From positions 248,001 through 312,000 of the forward strand of contig JAIQDT010000677.1 in NCBI GenBank assembly GCA_021521415.1: 64,000 nt of DNA, written 5' to 3'. The stretch is from Bidens hawaiensis (Eukaryota; Streptophyta; Magnoliopsida; Asterales; Asteraceae). This document shows, one piece after another, positions 1 to 11,498 of this stretch. The notes beneath the pieces were generated by a model. It saw nothing but the letters and a program-made list of their open reading frames with translations. It did not search any database and was not told the DNA's origin. A program made the position numbers and the translations under genes. Numbering within the stretch: position 1 is the stretch's first letter; each line of letters begins with the position of its first letter.

Positions 1-346
1 ATAATTCAAAATTTGATTATGCATAGTATCCTCTATCCTATTATTGGCCTAAACGACACCATTAATTAAGAAACAAGATCCAATATATAACGCGTATTGA
101 TATATTTGATAAATCGTCTTGACCTATATCGATTTTATATCTTAAGATTGATCATGACTCAATTCCTCGCGTCTGCGCACCTCCAGACTCGTTTTTGTCC
201 ATTTTTTGTAATAATTATTTAAACTCATATATTAATATAATTGATAATTTAAATCATATTATTAGTATTACAAATATGATAACCAATTCATATTTTTCCT
301 AAAACCGACACATTGATTAGTCTTTTTTCCGAACCTTGGTAAAACC

Positions 347-353
<7 letters not shown>

Positions 354-384
<31 letters not shown>
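354..384. repeat. (GT)n microsatellite in the LTR
   Basis: About 15 GT units follow a short ATATAT run. At the homologous position of the second LTR copy (18560-18582) the same strand carries (CA)n instead. Confidence 0.95.
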
Positions 385-386
<2 letters not shown>

Positions 387-1675
387 TTATACGTATATTA
401 GATTATTAAAAATTGATAAATGTTTAATATTTTAAAAGGGTTTTTATAATAAGGATTTTAATTTAAAATCCATAATGTAATATTGCAAATTAACATATTA
501 AACTGTAGGTACAAGTATTTTATAAAGGATCATATTATTTATTATTTATCATTTACAATAGAAAACTTTATTAATAACAAAACTATATATAACTATATTA
601 AATGTATTTTTAATTTAAAGAAAAAAAATATCCTTTTGTAGACTATAAAATCTTTATAAATATTTATTCAAGTATTTTTATGTGTTTTATATAAATAAAC
701 CATATTTATTACAATAAAACTTGATAATAAAATTTATAATATATTAATGAAATAAATAGCTTTTGTATGATTGCACCCGATCATCATCAATTTCCCTATC
801 CTCTATCTAGTTTTAGATTCGTCGTTGAAATTATATTTATTCCCGCAACTATTCTTTATTAGGTTTTCTCGTTGGTATTTCCCGAAGAGAGTGACTCTTG
901 TTTGCTACCTTATTCATTTTATCTCTTGATTAATCTCTAAGGTGAGTAATCACTCCCCTTTATTACTTATTTTTAAATCTCTTTTTGGGGGCATATGCGT
1001 ACTTTATCTTTTTATCTATTATATATTATCCACAACTTGCAACTGTTAATACTTGTGTGTATATAAGTTTATGCCTAACTTGATATTTTCTTACTTGCTT
1101 TATTTGAATATATTTCGGAGAGGTCCAACATATTCTCATGATAGTATGATCATACGACCGTCGTAGTGGCCGGAGCCCGGTTGCATTGTATAAGGCCCCG
1201 TTACCGGTGCCTCACTTTAACGTTGGATTTACTCATTAACATAGTTCTAAATATCAGAGTTAATAAAAACATTCGCGGAATATTATAAACATTCGAACCA
1301 TTACATCACATGACCATTAATCCTTGTCTTAACGAACATTCAAATTATTTAAACATAAAACATTGTCTTTTAAATATCATAACATAACACTTCATTGAGA
1401 TGCCAGTGTCTTCAAATCCATGCCATGTGCTTCCCCTCAAGCAAGTTGCCTCATTCTACTCACCTGCGTGCATACTAAAAGTCAGCTACGCTGAGTGAGT
1501 TCTAGTTAATCAGACGACATACAATACATTCACATACTGACATATGCACCCGAAGGTACACACCCTCATATTTACTTACATGCGTACATACATTCGTACT
1601 TTCGTCCTTTCTTTCATACTTACATAATACTTCCATTCGTACATATATGTTTTAAGAGCATTTCGCTTTATTAAC

Positions 1676-1867
1676 TTCGCCGATAGTATTAGGGTCGGTT
1701 CCCTACATTCGCCGATACTATTAGGGTCGGTTCCCTTCATTCGCCGATACTATTAGGGTCGGTTCCCTACGTTCGCCGATACTATTAGGGTCGGTTCCCT
1801 ACGTTCGCCGATACTATTAGGGTCGGTTCCCTACGTTCGCCGATACTATTAGGGTCGGTTCCCTACA
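1676..1867. repeat. Six-unit 32-bp tandem repeat
   Basis: Units starting TTCGCCGATA occur at 1676, 1708, 1740, 1772, 1804 and 1836. They are nearly identical; the variation is mainly in the last bases (CATTC, CGTTC, TCATTC) and one GATAG/GATAC change. Each unit carries the core TATTAGGGTCGGTTCCCT. Confidence 0.95.
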
Positions 1868-2434
1868 TTCGTGCTACTATAACATACATGTCCTTTACAT
1901 ACTTTCCTAGACAATGTGTGCAATCTCCGAAGAGCTTTCACGTACCATCAACATATCATACATACATTATTCATACATCATATATATTCATACATGCATC
2001 ATTCATACATCATACGTATCAATCATATCCTTAATTTCCACCTGACGGTACATGCAATATCCGAAGATCGTTCACACACCATCAAGCAATCATCATACGT
2101 AAATCATACAAGGCATACACTTACCATTTAAGGTAAGTGTATTAACTATCACATCGAGTATGCACACAGCCCCGAAAACATAATAAGGAAGTGGGGCTAG
2201 AAACTCACCTCAATGCGGTTGCGTTCACCGTTTACGGTTATTCCCCTCTTTAGCTGTGCACGACTAACTGTATAACAATTACGCATATTAATTACTATCA
2301 CTATCCATATCATATTTCTAGTCCAATTATAACCCTCAACGAATGGGGGTCTGGGGGCAGCGCCCATGGCAGCGGGGTCTAGGGGCGGCAGCCCCTAGCA
2401 AAGTCCATGGGGCAGAGCCCCTGGCTGGGGTCGA

Positions 2435-2785
2435 GCCCTAACGAATTAAGCCTGATTCGTTGTATTTCATGATCTAGTTCGTTAGCTGATTCGTTATTCT
2501 GGTTTGTTATCTCAACATGGTCTGGTTCGTTACTTGGTTCTTAACGAATTGGGTTCATAACGAACTGGTCCTTATAACGAATTGAACCCTATAACGAATG
2601 ACCCCTCTGTAACGAATTGAACCTTCTAATTCGTTATCTCCTTTAAAGAATGACTATAACGAATTGGGGCTAATTCGTTATCTTTTCCTTAACGAATCTG
2701 GATACGAACTAAGGCTAGTTCGTTAAGATTTCATTAACGAATCACATGACGAATCACCCCTAGTTCGTTAACTTTCCGTTAACGA
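2435..2785. repeat. Cluster of TTCGTTA / TAACGAA heptamers
   Basis: By hand I count about 17 occurrences of TTCGTTA or its complement TAACGAA in about 350 bp, in both orientations and with irregular spacing. The same heptamer is frequent in the unrelated Copia element (18860-19070, 19795-20255, 29440-29680, 30200-30390, 36900-37145). Confidence 0.8.
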
Positions 2786-3812
2786 ATTAAGGTTAGGTCA
2801 AAGAATGTCAGAAACATTCTCTGACATTCCCTTACCTCGTACATACTTTCTAGCGCTGCCTTTCCGGCGACGTCGCCGGAAAAACGCGGTTTCGCCGGAA
2901 AAACGAGTTTTGACTCGTTTTTCACCGTTTTTCGCCCCGTTTGATCCAGATCTGAGCTAGGGTGATCCCTAAGCTCATCTTAGGTTCGATTTATACCCGA
3001 TTCCACCCGGATCTCATGACTTAAACGGTTTAATGGTGTCGGCTCGTCGTTTCATGACCATATGTAACGGGTTTAAGCTCAAACAACATTATACTATCAT
3101 TACCTGGGATCGGGATCGGTTTTCCTTGGTGATTTCGGCTAGAGAGAGGAGATTAAGTGTGTGTTTTGGTGGTGTATGGAATATGTGTAGAAATGAATTA
3201 AATGGGTGATTAAAGGTATATATATTTATTGATCATGGGCTTAAGCCCATGGTCTTTCCTTCTTTCTTTCATAACCCAAGTCCGTAACCCATATCCATTT
3301 ACCCAACACAAGCCCGACTCATAATAACTCATATTTCATTTATTAACCGATACTCGAAAAACGGGATGTTACACATTGGCAATGGTTTCACCGACACTCA
3401 TTACTTGCTTAACGATTTCATTGTTTATACTCACAGATAACAGTTTTGCCTATTTTTATTCATTCATTTATATCATTATATATTACCATTTTTGTTTGTG
3501 TCAAAACTAGTGATCTACTCACTCAACATGTGTTGTTGACAAATATATATTTTGTAAGCTGTTGCAGGTTATAGAATGGATTGCTTATCGAACTGAAGCT
3601 CACGTAGAGATAACTTTAGGATAATAAACGTATACAAGAATAGTTGGTTTTGTATTTGTAATTTTCTTTATTTTGGTTGTATTTAAATGTTGTTTAATAA
3701 TAAATAAATTAATTAGATATTGTCGCTTTATAATTTTATGATAGTACCTTATGAGCTGTGAACAATCAGCTCACGCCCCGGCATTTCCGCCGTAGGTTGG
3801 GATGTGACAGAT

Positions 3813-3824
3813 TGGTATCAGAGC
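3813..3824 (+). other. Primer-binding site, tRNA-iMet type
   Basis: TGGTATCAGAGC lies 3 bases after the LTR end. It is complementary to the 3' end of initiator tRNA-Met, the usual minus-strand primer of Tekay-type Gypsy and of many Copia elements. Confidence 0.9.
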
Positions 3825-5177
3825 CGAAGGTTTAAGAGAGGTCGTTAGTGGTGCCTTAATAACATGCTTAGGAGCCCTATATGTGCTTACCTGTTTGTCT
3901 TTATGTGTTCAAAATTAATTGTTTTGCAGCTTTCCTTAGTTCAATTATTTTTGCTTGTTATTATATTGCCACACACACACACAACTCCGAGGCAATGCCT
4001 CAACCTTTAATGAAAGTTTTTCTTAAATTATATTGCCTTTTATTTTTGGGAAATTCCTTAAGAATTCCTTGTTTTTACTCCTTCATTTTAAGGCTAGGTA
4101 GCATGGCAAGTTCCTCTCGGCCAAAAAGGAACACAACTGTCATATGACCGACACCTTAGGTTGATTTTAAACCGAATTCACAGTGGTTTGTGTCTAAATT
4201 TGGTACATTCCGATTATTGTGTTTTGTTATTTAATTGGTTAATTGAGTGAAAAATCCATGGTATCCATGGGCACTACTACTATCCATTCCTCATATTGTT
4301 TTGAATGTTATTTTTTGTTGGAGTTCATCATACGTTGTGATTCGTTATGTAGTTTGGTCGGTTAAAACGTCATGTAACGCTCATGGGCCGACAAACTCTA
4401 TTGTATGGCTAATTCGTTAATTAGTTGGGACAATCAAAATGTCATGTAACGCTCATGGGATGTCCAACTCGGTTACTTTTATTCGTTAGTTTCGTTGGGC
4501 CATTCAAACTGCCATGAAAAGCTCATGGGAGGCCAACACACAATTTATGTTTCGTTAGTTTATTGTAAAGTTGAATTAATCAAATAAAAATTAACTTTTG
4601 AATTGACCTCATCTCCTCATGTAGTCATCACACATTAATCATATTGACTACATCATCTAATAACTATTTACGCAATGTACCCCCTTATTTTATAGTCTTT
4701 TACTTTTTTTCCTCATGATGTGACGCTAATCCCTAATTTCCTTAGAAGCAAGATTATTATAAGTTATTAATACAATTAAACTGTTATTAGTTTCCTCAAC
4801 TTATCTTTCATCTTGTAAATCTTTATTCCTGATCCTCGTAGAATATCTCACCTAAGAAATCACTGTCGTCCTCGACATCAATAGTCTAGTTCTCATGACC
4901 ACCACATGTTTAGCCAAAGAGTTAACTGCTGCAACCTCAAAAAATATAAACTCAAATTAAAAACATTAATACAACCAATTCAAACTTGTTCATTAAATTA
5001 CGTGATTGAGATTTTAATTCATTTACCCCTACTCATCCTCGCAACAACAACGACAACAACAAGAGCAAGTCTAATCATAAAAAAAACTATGTTGTTAATT
5101 AAATCAATCATCAACCTCAACAAAATGAAAGTAACTCGAGCAAGAAACTCCTCATCAGTATTAAGTCGTTATGCCCC
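3825..5177 (+). other. 5' internal region of the Tekay-like element, no recognisable gag
   Basis: No protein domain is recognisable; the longest open frames (3881-4147, 4906-5190) show no family resemblance. At about 4345-4565 there are three imperfect units of about 71 bp, each with GTCATGTAACGCTCATGGG or a variant (4369, 4441, 4511). The internal region ends where an Athila-like LTR begins at 5178. Confidence 0.5.
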
Positions 5178-6185
5178 TGATGTGGTCTAAATTATATATA
5201 AATTCAATATATATTTCCTACACTTTTAAGTATATTTGAGCCAGGTATTGAATATTATTCTAAATTGGTTCATATGTGAGTTTTTAAGGTTTTATGAGAC
5301 AAAGAGCTAAATGAATAAAACTCTAAACAAGTTTTGTTTATTAATAATCTAAATAATAATAATAAGATGAAATAAAATTCATATCTTCTGCATCACATTA
5401 TGAATTCATAGCATGGATATTAAATATTCTTTTGACGCTATATATTTACGTAGGGAGTTGATAGAAGGTGTGAAGTGGGACCCGTTACTTTAAAGAAATC
5501 AAAGTGAAGGTTTTTATTTGACCAGCCCACGTGGTGAAGTTATTTGTGGGCTTTTTGGCAATAGGTTGAAATCCACAACCGACAAGAATATATATATGTG
5601 TGTGGAGGGCAGTTGGCGGCAGAGAGAGAGAGGAGGAGCCGAATACATGAAGGCAGAAAAAAACATATATTCTTTGAAGGATGTGGCAGCTGTGACTTGG
5701 TGAATACAGGTGTGAAGAAAAGCAGCCACAATTATTATTTGTTTAGAATTATTTTGGGAGGATACTGTGGCAAGACATAAGGTTGGTGGTTGTGGAGTAT
5801 TTTTTTCTCTTCATTAATTATTCAACTTTTGTTGAAGACTTTTTTCATTTATTTAGATATTTTGTTATAATGAGTTTTCTTACCAAATTTGAATTGTTTT
5901 CATTTATTAAAATCATGAGTAGCTAAACTTATTAGAACTACCTAGGTTTGGTTGATAGATGATGTGTTGATGATTGTTTTGGGTTGATTAACGAATATAT
6001 AATTGATTTTCTACTGTCAAGTTTATATTATTGTGATTTTATTCTATGATTGCTATTGAGTTTGTTCAATATTATATTAATTAAACCCCATGTGATTTTA
6101 TCTTTACATGAATTAGTTTCGTGTTTGGTTTAGGATTGCATATTAGACTAATTACGTCGTGTTTTTGGTTGTTTGCGGGAGGCGT
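5178..6185 (+). mobile_element. Athila-like LTR fragment, interrupted by element A
   Basis: It starts TGATGTGGTCTAAA, and its first about 170 bp resemble the left end of element C (31017 on). The ACCCGTTACT motif also recurs near the equivalent place (5480; 31600). It is cut at 6185 by element A and should resume at 12935, since GGCGT is duplicated there. I could not identify its right end, a PBS or a target duplication, so its full extent is unknown. Confidence 0.5.
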
Positions 6186-7378
6186 TGATGAGCGGGTGTT
6201 TGGTTGTGGTTTATTATTAATAATATTATAGTTTTAGTTTAAATATTTATTGGAATGCAATTACATTGAGTGGCTTTTATATTTGGTAGGTTGAAGACAA
6301 AACAAGCTAAAACGATCATCTTAATCATACAATAAAATAAAAAGATATATTATGCTAAATGTTTGTCTAATATTACCTACGTTAATATATACTAGAGTAA
6401 ATTATTAAATCTAAAATCATGATTGTCTTTGTAAATAAATGCTCCAAGTATATATTATTTAATTGATTTTTGCTTTAACAAATGCATTCAGGTGGCAGGC
6501 TGGGTTAATGTTGTGAGTATGTGAGTTATGAGAGATTAATTACATATGGGCCGAAAAGTAATTCATGACCCGAGCTTCGTTGGAATAATAACAAATGTTG
6601 AGTTGGATGGCAATTTAGTCAGTTATGAGGCCCACAAAGGAAGTTGAATGCAACCCATCAACAAGGGAATTATGAGGGCACGGACATCACAAGGACTGAC
6701 GGCTGTAAGATTTTAACAATGAAAGAGAGAATGCAGCCTAGGGCTGCGTGTAACGCAAATCAAGATGGCATAATCATGATGAGGCAAGGCTAATCTCGTT
6801 GTAACTTTCTCTGCGTAAACGGTTTGTAGGGTTTACCCTTTTCTCAACTTTATTCATGTTTGGATTTGTTCTTGACATTGACAACGTTGTATGAACATAT
6901 TGATGTGTTGATTTATTTAAACTATTTGCATGTGTTAGTAATCCTTGCTTTACAACTTGTTCGGTTGATGACAAAACCTAGTAGCTTGTTGGGTGACATA
7001 GAGTAGGTCGATTCACACTAATAAATTGGGTAATTGAACTATAAAAGATCTGATGAAAAATATATGTTTTTGATTACCACCTAAATTAACCGACTTTCCA
7101 ACACCATGTCTATGTGTTGTTCAAAATTAATGAAACTAGTTTTGTGTGAAACCTAGAACCTGAAACCTGGAGGAGGTTGCATTTTCTTTAAATTGTTTTT
7201 AAAATTAATCTTAAAATTTTGCTTGACATCGTTTGTCCACATTATTTAGTTAAATTTAGATTTAAAAATCAAACAAACTTTGTATTACTGACCACATGCT
7301 CCTCGTAGATACGATACCCTACTTACTCTAACTATTTAGTTTAATTGTGTTTTTGAATGACTAAAACGACGGTCATCA
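6186..7378 (+). repeat. Element A 5' LTR (1193 bp)
   Basis: TGATGAGCGG...GGTCATCA. It aligns along its whole length with 11499-12929 once the 240-bp tandem duplication in the latter is discounted. The minus-strand open frame at 6774-6974 is an LTR shadow, not a gene. Confidence 0.93.
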
Positions 7379-7381
7379 AAA

Positions 7382-7398
7382 TGGCACCGTTGCCGGGG
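7382..7398 (+). other. Primer-binding site, tRNA-Asp type (Athila)
   Basis: TGGCACCGTTGCCGGGG starts three bases after the LTR and matches the Athila/Calypso-type site complementary to the tRNA-Asp 3' end, with one difference from the usual TGGCGCC. Confidence 0.88.
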
Positions 7399-7443
7399 AG
7401 CTAGTGCGCTTAGTGTTGCGTTACTTGTTTGATTAAAAATAAG

Positions 7444-7445
<2 letters not shown>

Positions 7446-7492
<47 letters not shown>
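7446..7492. repeat. (TA)n microsatellite
   Basis: About 23 TA units in the leader between PBS and gag of element A. Confidence 0.95.
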
Positions 7493-7496
<4 letters not shown>

Positions 7497-7619
7497 AAAA
7501 ACAAAAGTATTTTTCTTTTTTTATTTCTTTTTGTTTAAGTTTGGTATTACGCGTTGTATACTTGGCTTTGTTTGTGCAGGAACTTAGTATCGTGTTGATC
7601 GCGTACGTGTAGTTCGGTT

Positions 7620-8291
7620 ATGAGTTATTACAGTAATCAAAGTCCACCAGGTAGCCCATTGTACCCACCATTCTCACAAAAACAACAATTTTCAAATTTT
7701 GACCTGCCACATCCTCAAACCCGAAATCAATATGAATATGATGAGTTTGATGAGATTGTGCCTTCAGTGCCACCATTTAATCAAAGAGGTAAGAATCAGG
7801 TCAAGTTCGGTCGGCAAAGGTATAATGGTGATCAGCAGAACGATTATGGAGTACATCAGGGTCAGGATGAGTATATGAATGGAGTGCCTAGGGCGAATCA
7901 CAGAGCCCCTGTTAGAGGAGTTGCCAGTCATTTTGTGCCTATAGTACCAAAGAACGCCTCACTGTTCGAGCCACCACATCAGAATGCAAGATCTTTTAAG
8001 ACACCAATTCAGAATTGCTATGAAGGAAGTCAAAGTAGCTATCAAAGCAACTCACAGAATCGAAGGAATAGGCAAATGCCTCAGCATGGGTCGGATGATA
8101 ACTCCATCAATGATAAATTAGATACAATTATTGAGTTAATGATGTGTATTCAGAAAGGCAACGAGATCAGAGATAAGGAAATCAAGGCATTGTCACAACA
8201 GGTTGGACAATTAACTGAAGAAGTGGCAGTCACCAGAAGAGATCAAGGTAAGCTTTGTAGTGATACTCAGATATGTCCAGCTCACAAATAG
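7620..8291 (+). pseudogene. gag-like fragment of element A
   Basis: The 223-residue open frame is rich in Asn, Gln, Pro and Ser. Its C-terminal third (about residues 160-215, DDNSINDKLDTIIELM to TEEVAVTRR) has a heptad-like helix resembling the helix at the C-terminus of Athila gag, which usually follows the zinc knuckle. No CCHC knuckle and no recognisable retrotransposon gag core remain, so the middle of gag appears deleted. The protease region follows after a stop. Position just behind the PBS and leader supports the gag call; the sequence itself supports it only weakly. Confidence 0.6.
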
Positions 8292-8300
8292 TCTAACACA

Positions 8301-9343
8301 ATGAGTGTCCACATAAATGAGGTAAGTACTCATCCTCTTTCTGAATTTGCTATTGTTGAAACTCATTCACCACAATGTGTTGAGGGTGGGGTGAATGATA
8401 TAACCGAGTCTAAGGGTGATAGTGAACATGATCAGGAAGTTAAAAGTTTTACAAAGTCGGAAAGTGATTCAAATAACATGTTTTTAGAAATTAGTAATTT
8501 GAATGTGAAATTTCCATTTCCAATGGCTTTACTTGCACCAAAAAATTTAAGTAAACGGGAACAACCTAAGAGTGAAAAGTGGGAAATTTTGAAAAAGTGA
8601 AAATAAATTAACCGTTGCTTGAACAAATTAAAGAGAGTCCTAATTATGTTGAGTGTTAAGAAGAGTTAAGTACCCACAAGCGACGTCACAAGTTTCCTAA
8701 ACAACTTGATTTAACTGCTAGTGTGAGTGCTGGTTTGATGTGTACCCTTCCCCCGAAACTTCAAGATCCAGGAACACCTATTATTTCAATTCAAATAGGT
8801 GATTTTAAATTAGATAGGGCTTTATTGGATCTTGGAGCTTGTGTAAGTATTTTACCGGGGAGTTTATATGATCAGTATAATTTTGGGCCACTACAAAAAG
8901 TTAAAACAACAGTGGTGTTGGCTGATCAAAATCCTAAGTGTCCTAGGGGGATTGTAAAGGATGTGATTGTAAAAGTTGGTGAATTCTATTATCCTGTGGA
9001 TTTCCTCGTGCTGGATTGTGTAAAGAATACACAACCGACAGTTATTATGGGTAGACCGTTTTTAGCTAAAACAAAGGCTATTATTAATTGTGCTGAGGGA
9101 ACGGTTAGAATGAGGTTTGGGGAAAAGAAAATGAGTTTGAAGGTGTTTTGTAATTCGTTTAATCATAAAACTGACAAGTGTGGATCTACTGAGAAGGAGA
9201 ATCAAATAGAAAAGAAAGAATGTTCAATGATTGATAAGTTAAATGAAGAGAATGTAAAGAAAAAGTCAAGAAGGAGAAGAAGAAGAAGAAAAAAAAAGGT
9301 GGAGTTTGATTGTTACAGAGAAATGTGTAAGTTTTATGATTAG
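8301..9343 (+). pseudogene. Athila-type aspartic protease region of element A
   Basis: The linker VKFPFPMALLAPKNLSK (8500-8560) is followed by stops near 8600-8720, then an open frame from 8723. That frame contains the retropepsin core: LDLGACVSILPGSLYD (active-site Asp in DLGA), a flap-like VVLADQ, and the C-terminal IMGRPFLAKTKAIIN. In a working element this enzyme would process the gag-pol polyprotein inside the particle. It ends in a lysine/arginine-rich tail from a GA-rich stretch, then a stop at 9341, with no reverse transcriptase after it. The same protease, equally without RT, is seen on the minus strand at 39628-40179. Confidence 0.85.
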
Positions 9344-11498
9344 GTCTGGGAAAAATCTAATGATGAGAGTAGAACAAGTTTAGGAGCGGAAGGATACATG
9401 CATCCTACGAGACCACCATGAACGACACATCAGGTATGGTCTGGCTGAAGACCTTAACAAAAATTTAGCGCTAACCGGGAGGCAACCCGACCTTGTATTC
9501 AGGTACGTGTATATTATGTTGTATTCGAACTTTGTCAGTGTAGTTCACTTTAAACCCTCACGAGACCTCACTCGTCCACCCGGACTACCGGGGGGTTTAA
9601 AGGGCTTGTTGCATACGCTAAATGCAATCGTGATTCCTACGGAAGTGAGTTAGGTCTTTTAATAATTTTACTAGTTTAACAAATTTAATAATGAAATTTA
9701 TATAACTTGGCTTGGTAATTAAAATTAACGGCTTTGCGAACGGTTTAAAAGACTTATCCTAACGGTTGTGAGAAGCATGCTTCTACACGTGTGAGAGTTT
9801 GCAGATTCTGTTGAGTGAATTGAGGAGCAGGGATCGTTGAGCGCAAGCACGAGTATATTTGAGTGGCTTATTTTTCTTATCAGGTGATTTCGTTTTCATA
9901 GTTCTTTTTTTAATATTAGTTTTACTGAAAAGTGTAATTGCATATTGTACAAAGTGTTAGGACCATCACATTCAGCCCTGTTTTAAAATTTTTAATCAGT
10001 CAATTTTAATCCCGTCCTCAATAATATATTTTTTATTTCTAAATTTTAAACATTGAGGACAATGTCAACCTCAAGTGTGGGGGTAGGGTAAAATTAAAAC
10101 TTTTGCCTTAGAGTGCCTTGATTGTGCGCAAAAGCCGGAATTGTATATAATTAATTGCTATTATTAATGCCAAGTATAGGTCTTTGGTCATGGTCAGTTT
10201 TTAAGCTTCTTGAAAGTCTTCCCATTCAAATGTTTTTCAATAAGGAAAATAAAAAATGGACCGTTTAGATGGGGATAACGAGTCATGGGGACATGTACAC
10301 ATGTTTCATGTCGGCAGCCTAATTCCTCCGGTACGTGTGTAAGATTTGCCTTATATATAATACACATATAATATATAGTATATACACATGTCATTTGAGT
10401 ACCATTATCGAGAGTAACCGGTATGTACATGATATCTAGAACTTGGTTGTCTCATGCATTTCGAGATCTTAATACCACCACCTGTATGGAGAAATAGGAC
10501 TGTAGAAAACCTACTTTATATTGGCCTTACATATAAAAAAATAAAATAATAAAATAATACTCCATACCCTACATTATCCCTTAGGAGCCAAGTTTGTGCC
10601 TTTTCCCTTTCGTTTGTTTAAACCTACATTACAAGTCGTGTTAGCCTTGGCATTTTGTTTTAACCCTGTGGATGAAACTTGGTATGTTAAGAGTTGTATT
10701 TAAGTTGTTTGTCGAGCATAGTACACAATGTACGTATGTCTCGGGTTAGTTGTTTGTATATATTAATGTTAGTATTTGTTAAAAAAAAATAATAAAAGAA
10801 AAAAAATATATGGAAAAAAATTAAAATGAAAAATAAAAGAAAAACTCCAAAAGAGTTCGTGTTAAAGTCGTTATTGGTTGTAAATAATAGTTAGTGAGAT
10901 TTTTTTGTTCGTTTGTTTGTTGGTGTCAATAAATTGGGTTTCATCCACTATAAGTCACTAAATAAATCCGCTTCCACACCCTAACCTAAGCCACACCAAA
11001 ACCTTTAGTTCTATTCTCTATGCAATCGGTGGGTAATGGGTGGAGATATGACTTGCTTCCAAGTTTATTACATTGTGTTCATACTTGGTATTGAGGGCAG
11101 AGAGATACTAGCACATTTTTTGCTGGTCCATATATTAAATCGAGAGAAGAGATGTTATATTATGAGGGGTATGATCATGTGTGCCTTAACCGGAAACAAA
11201 GTACAATCGTTTGGGTGGTTCCATAGTTTTAAATTGTAACAATAAATTATTTGGTGGGTTATCAACCTTGACAGTGTCAGTTCTTGGGAATTGGGCATGA
11301 CCTTATACCTTACTAGTTTTAAATTGTAACATTAAATTATTTGGTGGGTTATCAACATTGACAGTGTCAGTTCTTGGGAATTGGGCATGACCTTATACCT
11401 TAATAGTATTAATCGTGGTAATTGACGAATCATCGATCGAGGTGTATGTGTTGCATGAGAGTTTTCTTGAGGGCAAGCAAAGAATAAGTGTGGGAATG
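9344..11498 (+). other. Element A 3' non-coding region
   Basis: No gene is recognised. Two signatures common just upstream of Athila 3' ends are present: GCGCTAACCGGGAGGCAACCCG (9470-9491) and an ATTGAGGACAATG...AAGTGTGGGGG block (10049-10083). A purine-rich tract AGAATAAGTGTGGGAA (11481-11496) ends two bases before the 3' LTR and is the likely polypurine tract. Confidence 0.7.
11224..11403. repeat. 90-bp tandem duplication
   Basis: TAGTTTTAAATTGTAAC begins at 11224 and again at 11314. The two units differ at only a few bases (for example AATAAATT/ATTAAATT and CAACCTTG/CAACATTG). Confidence 0.92.

Larger units (their letters stand above)
1187..3373 (-). mobile_element. Solo LTR (Gypsy-like) inserted in the Tekay-like LTR
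   Basis: On the minus strand the block begins TGTAACATCCCG and ends GGGGCCTTATACA, so it has TG...CA ends and no internal coding region, as expected of a solo LTR left by LTR-LTR recombination. Comparison with the uninterrupted copy near 38066 shows precise extra DNA between ...GCAT and CATTGG.... The flanking duplication is not a clean 5 bp; only CAT is shared, so the boundary may be off by a few bases. It contains a 32-bp tandem array and a cluster of TTCGTTA heptamers. Confidence 0.7.
1..3809 (+). mobile_element. Tekay-like Gypsy 5' LTR, left-truncated by the window and split by a solo LTR
   Basis: The terminus at 3798-3809 reads ...GGGATGTGACA, and a tRNA-iMet-type primer-binding site follows at once, so this is a 5' LTR end. 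Positions 1-1186 and 3374-3809 align by eye with 18209-18753 plus 37400-38497, and with the reverse complement of the solo LTR at 47343-50169. The LTR start (TGTAACAAC/T in the other copies) lies left of the window. The 2.2-kb block 1187-3373 is absent from the other copies and is an insertion. Family assignment to the Tekay/Del type rests on the TGTAACA...TGTGACA ends and the PBS; no pol domain is seen to confirm it. Confidence 0.75.

Noticed and set aside
1676..1867. CRISPR-like array
   Set aside because: The units are contiguous 32-bp repeats without variable spacers, and the DNA is plant nuclear.
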